From contig MJCC01000017.1 in NCBI GenBank assembly GCA_001766655.1, forward strand, positions 180,740 to 244,739: a stretch of 64,000 nt of DNA, read 5' to 3'. Made by a program: the position numbers and the translations under genes. This document shows positions 10,493-19,257 of the stretch, one piece after another. This DNA comes from Phytomonas francai (taxonomy: Eukaryota > Euglenozoa > Kinetoplastea > Trypanosomatida > Trypanosomatidae). Under the pieces are notes generated by a model. The model saw only the letters and a list, made by a program, of their open reading frames with translations, made no database searches and was not told the origin of the DNA. The first letter of the stretch is position 1, and every line of letters begins with the position of its first letter.

Positions 10493-11009
10493 AATGAATA
10501 TCAAGTGCGAGACGTTTGTGTTGTGTGCGCGCTATTACAGGGACGAGCAGGTGTCGGATCTTGATGATTTTTTTCGCTGTCGCTGTGAAAGAGGGGAGGA
10601 GAGTATGACGATTCCAGTGATGGAGCTCGGAAGTGTTTCTTAAGGAGGGTATTTCTTCTTCTCCATTTGTTTTTTCAACTTCCATTTCCTCCTTTTTTTC
10701 CTTTTTTAATTATGAATCATGAGTCGTTTCTGATAGCTTTTGTCTGCTGAACAGACTCATTTGTCTTTTGGCTCTCGACTGAAAAGGTTTCTGAGTATAG
10801 CGGCATAGCCTAGGTACATAGTGCGTGTCTATAAGACTTTCCCACACCCCTTAGATAATCTTTTTTTCTGCTTTTCTTTCATTTATTAATGGGGGCGCAA
10901 AAAAATTAACTTCTCTTTTTCTTCTTCTTTCTAAACAAAGCGGGCGACCCCCCCCCCCCCCTCGAAAAAAAGTCTCGGGGCCGCATATTCCAACATCTTA
11001 GTTAGTTGG
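10493..11009. other. Spacer with T-rich tract, splice acceptor and C-run
   Basis: No gene. A strong pyrimidine tract at about 10912-10932 (TTCTCTTTTTCTTCTTC) is followed by the first AG at 10939-10940, then a C-run at about 10948-10961. Splicing there would leave about 70 nt of 5' UTR before the ATG at 11010, including the C-run. Confidence 0.5.
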
Positions 11010-11492
11010 ATGACGGCTCCGATTGTCGTCGCTGAGCAACTGCTCGCCCTGTGTGTTGAGAGGATGCGGGATGGTCTACAGGCTACCCTGGAGGATGCCT
11101 TGCCGGAAAGCGAGTTACACATCGGCGCGCATGCGGATTCCGGGGACCTCGCTGCATGGGATGGAGCTGACGCGAACGACATCCCTGATACCTTAAAGCA
11201 ACGCCTGGAGTGGGAGCAAGGGGTTGAGCAGCAGCGAGTGGGCGCCATCGCAGCCGCGGTGCAGCAGAGCTTTCAGCAGCTCAGAGCATCGATTGTAGAA
11301 CTGGGCGGTGGGATCAACATACGGGGAGAGATCGTGGACGTGCCTGTGGCGGAGTTGGACCGTTCGATTGAGCAGATCTCTGCGGAAAGCAGCAGTTTGG
11401 GCAAGCAGATGGTGGAGTACTATTGCGAGGCGGAGCGTTTGGCTTCGGGGATTGAAGATAAAATACTGAATATGAAGGTGCCATCTTCATGA
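11010..11492 (+). CDS. Small coiled-coil protein (160 aa)
   Basis: I do not recognise the family. The 160-residue product is almost entirely helical by inspection, acidic, and rich in Glu, Gln, Ala and Leu. Heptad-like patterning is visible at about 60-100 and 115-155, with a short Gly-rich break near 103-110 (LGGGINIRG). There is no signal peptide or membrane span. It may be a structural or tethering subunit of a larger complex. The ATG at 11010 lies about 70 nt past a convincing splice acceptor, which supports the start. Confidence 0.75.
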   Translation: MTAPIVVAEQLLALCVERMRDGLQATLEDALPESELHIGAHADSGDLAAWDGADANDIPDTLKQRLEWEQGVEQQRVGAIAAAVQQSFQQLRASIVELGGGINIRGEIVDVPVAELDRSIEQISAESSSLGKQMVEYYCEAERLASGIEDKILNMKVPSS

Positions 11493-11716
11493 CAAAGTGG
11501 AGAGAGAGGCTGGAAGCGGAGATCCCTTCCTCTGAAGCAGAAAGAAAAGTGAGGAAACTTTGGGCCAAGCCTTGGTGCATAAGCTTATTTTGTAACCTTC
11601 GTGTTTTGTTTCTTGTGCATAAATTTTCCCACCAATCCACCCATTGTTTTGCATCACCCAACTATGTTTTGCACCTTTCAAGGATATTATTTTTATTCAT
11701 TAAAAGGACAAATAGC

Positions 11717-11737
11717 ATGCCATGTGCATTAGAGTAA
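11717..11737 (+). other. Six-codon upstream ORF overlapping next gene start
   Basis: An ATG at 11717 opens six codons and stops with TAA at 11735-11737. It overlaps the ATG at 11722 in a different frame. If this is transcribed it would impede initiation at 11722 and favour ATG 11761. An AG at 11731-11733 could also be the spliced-leader site, which would remove both upstream ATGs. Confidence 0.3.
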
Positions 11738-12639
11738 ATTGTATCTTTAAGCGTGGCCGCATGGCTGTGCACCCATGGATGGGAATTGAGTGTTACCCAG
11801 TCTCTACCAAAATAATCGGCGGTGTTTGTCAGTTCAAACCAGGATACAATCACTTCCGCAACATGAGGGCCCAGCGACCCATCCGCGCTATTGGTATTAC
11901 AGGAACACAGCCTCTTGTTCTCTACAACCGGATGGATCAGATTATTCAAATCGAGAACGCCATTGCGTTGCAGCGGACTGAGCGGCAAATTGAGGTAACG
12001 CTTTCGCAGCTTTCACTGGGTATTCGCAATGCAGAAAATTTTCTAGAAAAACACTTAATGAATAAAGAGGTTCGCCCTTCCCTGCACACGCTGTGGTTTC
12101 ATGAAAACGGCCTTCGTGAGCACCAACACATCCTCTCCACCCTCGCTGCGCATCATCTTGTTCCTTTATTTAGCCTAGCGAGCTACGATGTGGAGCGGGG
12201 TAAGATGTCGATCTCCCAAGCCGAGGAGGTCTATGAGGAACTGATGGATTGTTCTTCTGCACAGCCTAAAATCGTGCAGCGGGAGCTGGCTAACCAAATG
12301 ATCCGAGCTTACTGCCTCAGCGACGACTACCGCAAAGCGATTGAGGTGATTGACGAGATGAAGGCAAAGGGCATTCGGCGGACCTTCGTGTCGTATGCAC
12401 CGTTGTTTCGTTTGATTCGGATGAACATGGACGCCGAAAAGCAGGTAGAGTTGCTGAAGCATATGCGCGCGGTTGAGGGCGGGCAATTCCTGAAGTTCTT
12501 GTTTATTGATGTGCCGCGAATGTTCTACATGTTTGGGGTGTTTATTCGGTATAACTGGGTAGCTATTAATGTTTGCTTTCTCATGCTCACAACCATGATG
12601 TCGCTCTTCTTATACAATTTCGGCGTGTTGATACTGTAA
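11722..12639 (+). CDS. PPR-like protein with C-terminal membrane anchor (305 aa)
   Basis: Residues about 125-275 show helical hairpins resembling degenerate pentatricopeptide repeats, with phrases such as ISQAEEVYEELMD and YRKAIEVIDEMKAKGIRRTF. The latter is a near-classic PPR unit. Two hydrophobic segments close the protein: FLFIDVPRMFYMFGVFI and NVCFLMLTTMMSLFLYNF, suggesting membrane attachment. In kinetoplastids most PPR proteins act on mitochondrial RNA or ribosomes; a membrane-anchored version is less usual. The start is uncertain: 11722 gives a basic N-terminus, whereas 11761 gives 292 aa and avoids a tiny overlapping upstream frame at 11717. Confidence 0.75.
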   Translation: MCIRVNCIFKRGRMAVHPWMGIECYPVSTKIIGGVCQFKPGYNHFRNMRAQRPIRAIGITGTQPLVLYNRMDQIIQIENAIALQRTERQIEVTLSQLSLGIRNAENFLEKHLMNKEVRPSLHTLWFHENGLREHQHILSTLAAHHLVPLFSLASYDVERGKMSISQAEEVYEELMDCSSAQPKIVQRELANQMIRAYCLSDDYRKAIEVIDEMKAKGIRRTFVSYAPLFRLIRMNMDAEKQVELLKHMRAVEGGQFLKFLFIDVPRMFYMFGVFIRYNWVAINVCFLMLTTMMSLFLYNFGVLIL

Positions 12640-13208
12640 AATTGGAATGTGGAAAAGGGAGGGGTTGGGCTGTGGCCACTCAAGGAAATGGACGAGCTGC
12701 ATGATGTTTGTACGGCTCAAATGCTCTGGTCTCCATTGCTTCGTGTATTGGTACCGATTTTTTAAATATCTTACTATCACTTTATTCATTGAATAGTTGG
12801 TGTGTTATTCTTTGATTGGACTGAATAAAAAAAAGATATGATCCAGTGCTTATCAAACTTAAGCGTCGCTAACTTATTCGAAAAATCATCTAGGACTAAC
12901 AGGAAATTTTATCAGTGCCCTTTTTTAACCCCCCTTTTTTTATCACATAGATTTGCTTGTGAGAGGCACGATAGACAGATTTCCCACAAGCACACATACA
13001 TCACTCACGCAACAACGAAAAGCAGCAAGCTTGTGGAGTAACAGATTTTCTTTAAAGAAGATCACGATATAAAAAGGAAGTTTTCAAGAGGGATTTTATT
13101 TCGGTATTTGGTAGCTTTATTCTCCCATCACCTTTTGAGTCTTAGTGTGTTATTATTTGCTCGTCGAAAGAGAACGCAACGCTCTAGAATTTCGCTGTGA
13201 AGGGGAAA
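12640..13208. other. AT-rich spacer / UTRs
   Basis: No gene supported. A 67-codon frame at 12838-13041 lacks protein character. Pyrimidine tracts near 12917-12940 and 13113-13133 could serve trans-splicing of the RNA polymerase gene. Confidence 0.45.
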
Positions 13209-16200
13209 ATGTCATCCAAATCGTCCGTGAAAAGCTCGCTGTCGTACATTTCCTCTGCAGGCGAGACGCTCGCGTCGAGCTATGGCACGCGTTCTTCCAG
13301 CAACCACCGACGCAGGAATGCCGGATTAACAGAGCCGCGCATCGCACCGATACGGATGACGGCATCTGAGCGACTTGATCTAATTCGCAATGCTATCACG
13401 CGGCTGCAGTACGTCTGGGAGCGGGCCCTGCACATGACACCTCTCGACCAGGCCGGCGGCGAGGTGGCCGAGGAAATGTTTGAGCAGCTCCGCGACGCCG
13501 TACCGCGGTGGTTTCACGACCGAGAAATTGCTAACCCCGCCAGGGACGGCGGTCCGAGGCACCATCGTGCGATTTATGAGGAGGTCTTAAGTATCCAAAA
13601 ATTAGCAGAGAAGGCGCTGGATGCCACCAGCCCCCAGAGGAGCTCGGATGCTGAGCACGTCTATGAGGGCCTTAAGCATGGCCTCATCTCGAATGCTCTT
13701 GACAGTCTCCGGGAGCTGGAAGAGCTGCTCAGTCATAAGCCAGGGGAGATGCTTACGCGCGTTCACACTGGCCTTCTTCAGGATCAGGTTGCAATCCATA
13801 TTAACGATTTCGATGCGTTCACAAAAGTCCACCTCAAGGCGATGATACAGGAGATGTACAATGAGGGCGTCTTCTACAGTTCGCCCGTGATGAGCGAGTC
13901 CTCGCAGCGCGCGAGCCCCGCGGGGATTTTCTCCGTGGCGCTTCTTGATGTTGCCGTGGGCGTACGTCCCACGAGCAGCGGGCGGATGGTGCTGGAGCAC
14001 GCGAAGGCGAGTATCGAAAAGATCGAAAACCGCATCGTGTCTGCCAGAAAGACGCTCAATGATATCCAACCCAGCAGCGTCTCCGACGTCCGAGCCGCCG
14101 CGAACAAGGAAAGCCAGCTTCGGGAGTACACCGTGATGCTCGATCGCATTCGCTCCGCCCTCAACGAGCTTGACCAGCTTCGGGGCCGCTGGGAAGGGGA
14201 GGAGGAGGACATCTTTAGCGCCGCCGTCTCCGGCGATTACGACCTGGACGTCCTGCTGCAGACGAAGTCGCTGAAGGAGACAGGGGTGGTCGAGGAGGCG
14301 CGGCGCGTGCACGACGCGACCCTGCACGCCTGCCTTCCCTTTGCCGCGCCGCAGTACCACCGGCGCGGCGCGGAGACCTACGGCCACCCCTGTCATCTCC
14401 GTATTGGCCTCCACTTCGCCGCGCCCTCGCACGCCTCGGTGCGGCTCTTCACGATGCGGCCGTCGTTCGCGTCGTTGATGGGGCAGCTCGGCATCCCGGC
14501 TGAGGCCCACCAGCGCTACGCCTACCTCGCCCCGAGCAAAGATGAGCTCTGGCTGGCCTGGGGCGAGTTTCCCGAGATGGTGAAGGGCGCCCGGTGCGCC
14601 CTGCGCGACGTGCACACCCGGCTCGACCACTTCAGGGCGCTGGAGGAGCAGAAGGAGGTCGGGGGGTACTTCGTGATGCGCGGAAACGAGCGGATTCTTC
14701 GGCTGCTTCTCATGCAGCGCAGCAACGTCGCGATCAACATCGAACGAGAGCGGTTTGAGCAGCAGGGGCCGAACTTCTTGCCAAAGGCCGTGCTCATCCG
14801 CAGCAAGCGCCCCAGCGGGATTACAACGCAGAACTACTTTTATTACACTTCCGTCGGCGAGGTCGTGTTCAGCTTTGCGCGGAAGGTGATTTGGCATATC
14901 CCCGTTCCCCTGCTTCTGTTCGCCACCAGCACACAGAGCATCTCCTCGCTGGAGCTCTACCGGTTGCTGACGATCGGCATGCCGGAGGGCAACCACCTCG
15001 CACGCGCGGAGGTCCTGATCCAGCAGCACCTGAAGAAGCCCTACAGCGGCTTCACCAACTACCTCGACTTCATCACCGTGCTCGGGCGGATGTACCGCGA
15101 GTACCACCAGAACTCCGGCGCCTTTCACTTTCTCCCGCAGTTCGCGCGCGAGGGGGGGGGCTCGCAGCACGACGCGTGGTACGGCATGTTTCTCCTCCGC
15201 CGCCATCTCCTCCCCCACCTCAACTCCGGGGCGGGGACGCCGGACCTCGCGGCGGGGGCCGACGCCGCGGCGCTCCGCGACTGGCTCCCGCGCGACCTCC
15301 TCGACGAGCTCGACCGCAAGTTCGACGCCCTCGTCGCGATCACGCGGCAGCTCTACCGCTTCGTCGACGGCGAGCTCGTGCACCAGGGGAACGACTCCCC
15401 GGCCTACCAGGAGCTCTTCACCGTCTCGCAGGTCCTTGTCGGGGCGTTTGAGGTCTGCCTGAACCGCTTTTTCAGGGTCTTCGCGCTCCACTTCGGCCGC
15501 CATATGCCGGCGAGCCTGCTCCGCACCGTCTTGGGCGGCCTCGGCGGGGTGAAGGCGGGGCTGGCGGGCGAGGCGATGCGGCAGCTGCGCGAGTACGCCT
15601 TGTACTCCGCCCGCCATAGCGCGGTCGACCCGCTCGAGCCCCTGCACCGCTTCTTCATCACCGGCAACCTCACCCTCGACCGCGAGGAGGATTTTTACTA
15701 CCCCCAAACGAGCGGCTGGGTGGTGATGGCCGAGCACCTCAACTTCTACCGCTTCTTCGAGCAGCTCCGCTGCGTGCACCGCGGCCGCACCATCGCCGGC
15801 ATGCGCTCGAGCGAGGTGCGGAAGTACCCCTGTGAGTCCTACGGCTTTATTTGCATGGTGCACAGCCCCGACGGCGAGGACTGCGGCGTGCTCAACCACC
15901 TCAGCATCTCCACTATCATGGCGGACGCCTTCGACCTCTCCGCGGACTCCGCGCCGCGGCGGCAGATCGAGGGGTGGGTGGCCGAGGTCCTGCCGAATCT
16001 GCGCAGCCGCCGCCGGCAGGCCTCGCTGCTCGATCGGCTGCTGGGGACGGTGCCGGTGTGGGTCGAGGGCGAGCTCCGGGGCTACGTCGCCGCCGACGAG
16101 GCCAGGCAGGCCGCCGAGGAACTTCGGCGCCGCAAAGCCATCACGCGGCGGGCGCTTGTCGACGCGAATGGGCTCACCCGCCGGCGCGATGTTTCGGTCT

Positions 16201-18026
16201 TGCACACGTTGGAGGTGGTCTACGTCGCGCCTGGTGAGAAGGATCCCGCCGGGCTTTACCTTTTTTACGGGAGCGGGCGTCTCATGCGGCCGATCCAGCG
16301 CATCGAAGCGGGGCCATCATCATCATCATCGGCGGCGGCGGCGGTGGCGCCTGGTGAAAAGGCGCTCGCCTTTCCCCTGGTTTTCGTCGGTACCTGGGAG
16401 CAAACATGGCTGGATATCGCTAGCGTCCCGAGCGACCTCATCGACGCCGTGACGCAGCTCAATCGCAAGTTCACGTACATGGAGCAGTCTGGGAGCAACA
16501 TCATCTCTCTCACCAGCGCGACCATTCCTTTCTTCGAGTACAACTGCTCGCCGCGGAATCTCTTCCAGTGCGGCCTTAGTAAGCAAACGGCGGGCACGCA
16601 GCTGCAGGCGATGCGGTGGCGGAAGGAGCCGAAGCTATTCCGCATGTACAGCCCGCAGCGCTACCTCTCCCGGACGCTTCCGATGGATTACTACCACCTC
16701 GACGACGTCAACCTCGGCGTGAACGCGGTGGTCGCGATCTTGGCGTACACCGGGTACGACATGGACGATGCGGTGATTCTGAACCACACCGCCTCGCAGC
16801 GTGGGATGCTGAACGCGGGCGTCACGATGGCCAAAATCGTCACCGCCTCGGGCCGTGGCGAGAAGGACGACGTGTTTGTCTTCCACAACCTCGTCGACGC
16901 GGAGGCCGGCGAGCTTTTCAGCGCGGAGCTGCAGCCGAACGGGCTGCCGCTGCCGCGCGCAAGCCCGGATGGGCCTGGGTTCGACCTCTCCGACCACAGC
17001 TACCCCGCGCTGAGCGAGTCGACGCCGGTGTACTGCTGCGCGAAGCGGGTGGGCCGGACGAACCCGCTGACGAACCGCCTCGAGTACGTCTACACGCAGC
17101 ACCAGGCGACGAAATGGCAGCACTTCGACTGCGGCGAGCGGGTGTGGGTGCACCAGGTGATCCCGCTCGCGTACGACGGGCCGGACCCGGTCAGCGCGCT
17201 CGTCATCTTCCGCATCCCGCGGCCGCCGGCGGTCGGCGACAAGTTCGCCTCGCGCCACGGCCAGAAGGGGACGCTGCCGCTGCAGGTCCGCGCGCACGAC
17301 CTCCCCTTCTCCACCCGCGGCGGCCTCACGCCGGACGTGATCATCAACCCGCACGCCTTCCCCTCGCGGATGACGGTCGGGATGGTGCTGGAGCTGATGT
17401 CGGCGAAGCTCGCCGCCCTCCAGGGGCGGCCGATCGACAACGGCGCCTGGTCGGTCGTCGACGAGCGGCCGCGCGTGGCCGACGTGATCGGGGAGGCGCT
17501 CGCGAGGGCGGGGTATAGCCGCCACGGCCGCGAGACGCTCGTGGACGGGGTGAGCGGGGAGGAGATGGAGGCGGAGGTCTTCATGGGCCTCTCGGGCTAC
17601 CAGCGGCTGCGGCATATGGTGAACGACAAGTGGCAGGCCCGCGCCCGCACCGACGCCCACACCTACCGCGCCGTGACAAAGACCGGGCAGCCCGTGAAGG
17701 GGCGGAAGCGCCACGGCGGCGTCCGCGTCGGCGAGATGGAGCGCGACGGCCTCCTCTCGCACGGCGCCAGCGAGGTCGTCGTGGACCGCCTCATGCACGT
17801 CTCGGACAAGACGCGCGCGTTTATCTGCGCCCAGTGCGGCGGGCTCCTCTCCACCTACGAGCGCTACGCGTCCGAGTACACGACGTGGCGGACGTGCCGC
17901 TTCTGCGGGGCCGGCGCCGACGAAGGGTCGGATAAGATCGCCATGGTGGAGATCCCTCAGGTGCTGCGGCTGTGGGCCTCGGAGCTCACAAGCATTGGGA
18001 TTCGTGTCGTGTTAAAGACCTCATAA
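13209..18026 (+). CDS. RPA2: RNA polymerase I second-largest subunit (RPA135/RPA2)
   Basis: Catalytic beta-like subunit of RNA polymerase I, acting in the nucleolus on rDNA (and, in African trypanosomes, on surface-antigen loci). The Pol I rather than Pol II or III identity rests on NPHAFPSRMTVGMVLELM at about residue 1379. Other hallmarks: HSPDGEDCGVLNHLS, GYDMDDAVILNH (about 1182), KFASRHGQKG (about 1344), and a C-terminal zinc ribbon CAQC...CRFC (about 1540-1570). The product is 1605 aa against roughly 1100-1200 in yeast and animals. About 300 N-terminal residues (Ser-rich start, then coiled-coil-like helices) are extra, as is known for trypanosome RPA2. A Ser/Ala run at about 1035-1047 comes from a TCA then GCG repeat. 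The frame extends to GTG 13197; ATG is 13209. Confidence 0.95.
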   Translation: MSSKSSVKSSLSYISSAGETLASSYGTRSSSNHRRRNAGLTEPRIAPIRMTASERLDLIRNAITRLQYVWERALHMTPLDQAGGEVAEEMFEQLRDAVPRWFHDREIANPARDGGPRHHRAIYEEVLSIQKLAEKALDATSPQRSSDAEHVYEGLKHGLISNALDSLRELEELLSHKPGEMLTRVHTGLLQDQVAIHINDFDAFTKVHLKAMIQEMYNEGVFYSSPVMSESSQRASPAGIFSVALLDVAVGVRPTSSGRMVLEHAKASIEKIENRIVSARKTLNDIQPSSVSDVRAAANKESQLREYTVMLDRIRSALNELDQLRGRWEGEEEDIFSAAVSGDYDLDVLLQTKSLKETGVVEEARRVHDATLHACLPFAAPQYHRRGAETYGHPCHLRIGLHFAAPSHASVRLFTMRPSFASLMGQLGIPAEAHQRYAYLAPSKDELWLAWGEFPEMVKGARCALRDVHTRLDHFRALEEQKEVGGYFVMRGNERILRLLLMQRSNVAINIERERFEQQGPNFLPKAVLIRSKRPSGITTQNYFYYTSVGEVVFSFARKVIWHIPVPLLLFATSTQSISSLELYRLLTIGMPEGNHLARAEVLIQQHLKKPYSGFTNYLDFITVLGRMYREYHQNSGAFHFLPQFAREGGGSQHDAWYGMFLLRRHLLPHLNSGAGTPDLAAGADAAALRDWLPRDLLDELDRKFDALVAITRQLYRFVDGELVHQGNDSPAYQELFTVSQVLVGAFEVCLNRFFRVFALHFGRHMPASLLRTVLGGLGGVKAGLAGEAMRQLREYALYSARHSAVDPLEPLHRFFITGNLTLDREEDFYYPQTSGWVVMAEHLNFYRFFEQLRCVHRGRTIAGMRSSEVRKYPCESYGFICMVHSPDGEDCGVLNHLSISTIMADAFDLSADSAPRRQIEGWVAEVLPNLRSRRRQASLLDRLLGTVPVWVEGELRGYVAADEARQAAEELRRRKAITRRALVDANGLTRRRDVSVLHTLEVVYVAPGEKDPAGLYLFYGSGRLMRPIQRIEAGPSSSSSAAAAVAPGEKALAFPLVFVGTWEQTWLDIASVPSDLIDAVTQLNRKFTYMEQSGSNIISLTSATIPFFEYNCSPRNLFQCGLSKQTAGTQLQAMRWRKEPKLFRMYSPQRYLSRTLPMDYYHLDDVNLGVNAVVAILAYTGYDMDDAVILNHTASQRGMLNAGVTMAKIVTASGRGEKDDVFVFHNLVDAEAGELFSAELQPNGLPLPRASPDGPGFDLSDHSYPALSESTPVYCCAKRVGRTNPLTNRLEYVYTQHQATKWQHFDCGERVWVHQVIPLAYDGPDPVSALVIFRIPRPPAVGDKFASRHGQKGTLPLQVRAHDLPFSTRGGLTPDVIINPHAFPSRMTVGMVLELMSAKLAALQGRPIDNGAWSVVDERPRVADVIGEALARAGYSRHGRETLVDGVSGEEMEAEVFMGLSGYQRLRHMVNDKWQARARTDAHTYRAVTKTGQPVKGRKRHGGVRVGEMERDGLLSHGASEVVVDRLMHVSDKTRAFICAQCGGLLSTYERYASEYTTWRTCRFCGAGADEGSDKIAMVEIPQVLRLWASELTSIGIRVVLKTS

Positions 18027-18100
18027 CCGGATCACTATCGATCGATCTATATACACGCGGGTAGAGAAGAAATCGAAAAGCAAGACGGCTTCGGTTCGTG

Positions 18101-18129
18101 ACACACACACACACACACAACCCTTTTTG

Positions 18130-18172
<43 letters not shown>
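18101..18172. repeat. Inverted dinucleotide repeat (AC)n-loop-(TG)n
   Basis: About nine AC units (18101-18119) are followed by a 12-base spacer (ACCCTTTTTGCC) and about twenty TG units (18132-18172). The arms are complementary, so the transcript could fold into a long GU/AC hairpin within the RPA2 3' UTR. Confidence 0.85.
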
Positions 18173-18175
<3 letters not shown>

Positions 18176-18473
18176 ATATGAGAATATAGAGGCGTTTGAT
18201 CCCGTGCAAATGAACTCACCGAAAGCGACGCCTTTTTGAGCTTCTCGCTATTGTTGTTACAGCTTTTTTTCCTATGAGGTCTGCATTGTGACCATATACA
18301 CATTCCCCAAAAGAGGAGATACTACACAGATTGAAGTATTCGGTTCCCCCTCCATTATAGTGCTTGATGGATTCCTTTAAGGGGATAGTATCAAGAGATT
18401 CGTGTAGGTCTCATTCTTGGTCAGAGTGTTTCTTTGTTTCCTCTCCGTATTATGATGCTTGTGTGCGTCCAGG

Positions 18474-18474
<1 letters not shown>

Positions 18475-18511
<37 letters not shown>
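18475..18511. repeat. (AG)n microsatellite plus G-run
   Basis: A run of about 18 AG units followed by GAGGGGGGGGGG. Purely purine on the + strand, so on the sense RNA it is a purine tract, not a splice signal. Confidence 0.85.
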
Positions 18512-18513
<2 letters not shown>

Positions 18514-19257
18514 GGGGGGGGGAGTTGAAAGGGAGACTCTCTTGTGTTTTGAATTCCCCTCGCTTTGTATCTTTGCGAAATACTTGTTATGCTTAAACAG
18601 TTTAAATAATCACACCTTTGAGCCCAATTGAATTAAGAACAGTTTCCCGATCTAAATTAAATAAATGAAAATAGTATGCACAATGCAATTTGGATACCTT
18701 TTGTTATCTATTACGTTTAACACAGTGCACTCTTTATTGTTACAATATATCTATATATACATTGTCAAGTTTGTTGATGTGCATTTTTACGGTGAAGTCT
18801 GAATTATGGCCGCAAATCATGTGTTCCTTCTTTTTATGTCTTTTCCTTCAATTTAGCAGTACCACACACATTCAAAAAAGAATATATTCAGCTATATTTA
18901 TATTTGGAAAAGGTAGAGAGTCACAAAGATCAGTTCAGCAGAGCCCAAGCAACTCCTCCATTTTGAGACATTTTCTGCTCAGGGATAGTTTTATTTTTAA
19001 AATTCTTAACACGTCTTAAGTTCGACCCAAACTGTAAGAGGCGAAAATAGTAGACTTGTTAGCCAACCCTTTCCTAGCGTTGTTACGCAACCTGGTCTCA
19101 GCTGTGTGCTTATGTCAAGATAAAGTACATTGGAGCGGCATTTTAAGTTTGTTAACGACTTTGCAAGGGCAATCTTGCGAATTGTAGCACCGTGCGAAGA
19201 TTATACAACGTATATACATTGAAATAGCTCTAAAGCGATAATAAGCAGTGAATTTTC

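Larger units (their letters stand above)
18027..19257. other. 1.2 kb spacer with microsatellites
   Basis: No gene supported; short frames here are repeat translations. It contains an AC/GT inverted dinucleotide repeat at 18101-18172 and a GA tract at about 18475-18511 followed by a G-run. A pyrimidine-rich stretch at 18828-18850 is followed by AG at about 18856-18858, one possible acceptor for the Raptor gene, though it would leave a 5' UTR of about 400 nt. Confidence 0.5.

Noticed and set aside
13602..16205. 867-codon reverse-strand frame
   Set aside because: Antisense shadow of the GC-saturated RNA polymerase I gene; His/Arg/Ala/Gly-rich with no domain. Similar long shadows lie over Raptor, BRF1 and UTP13.
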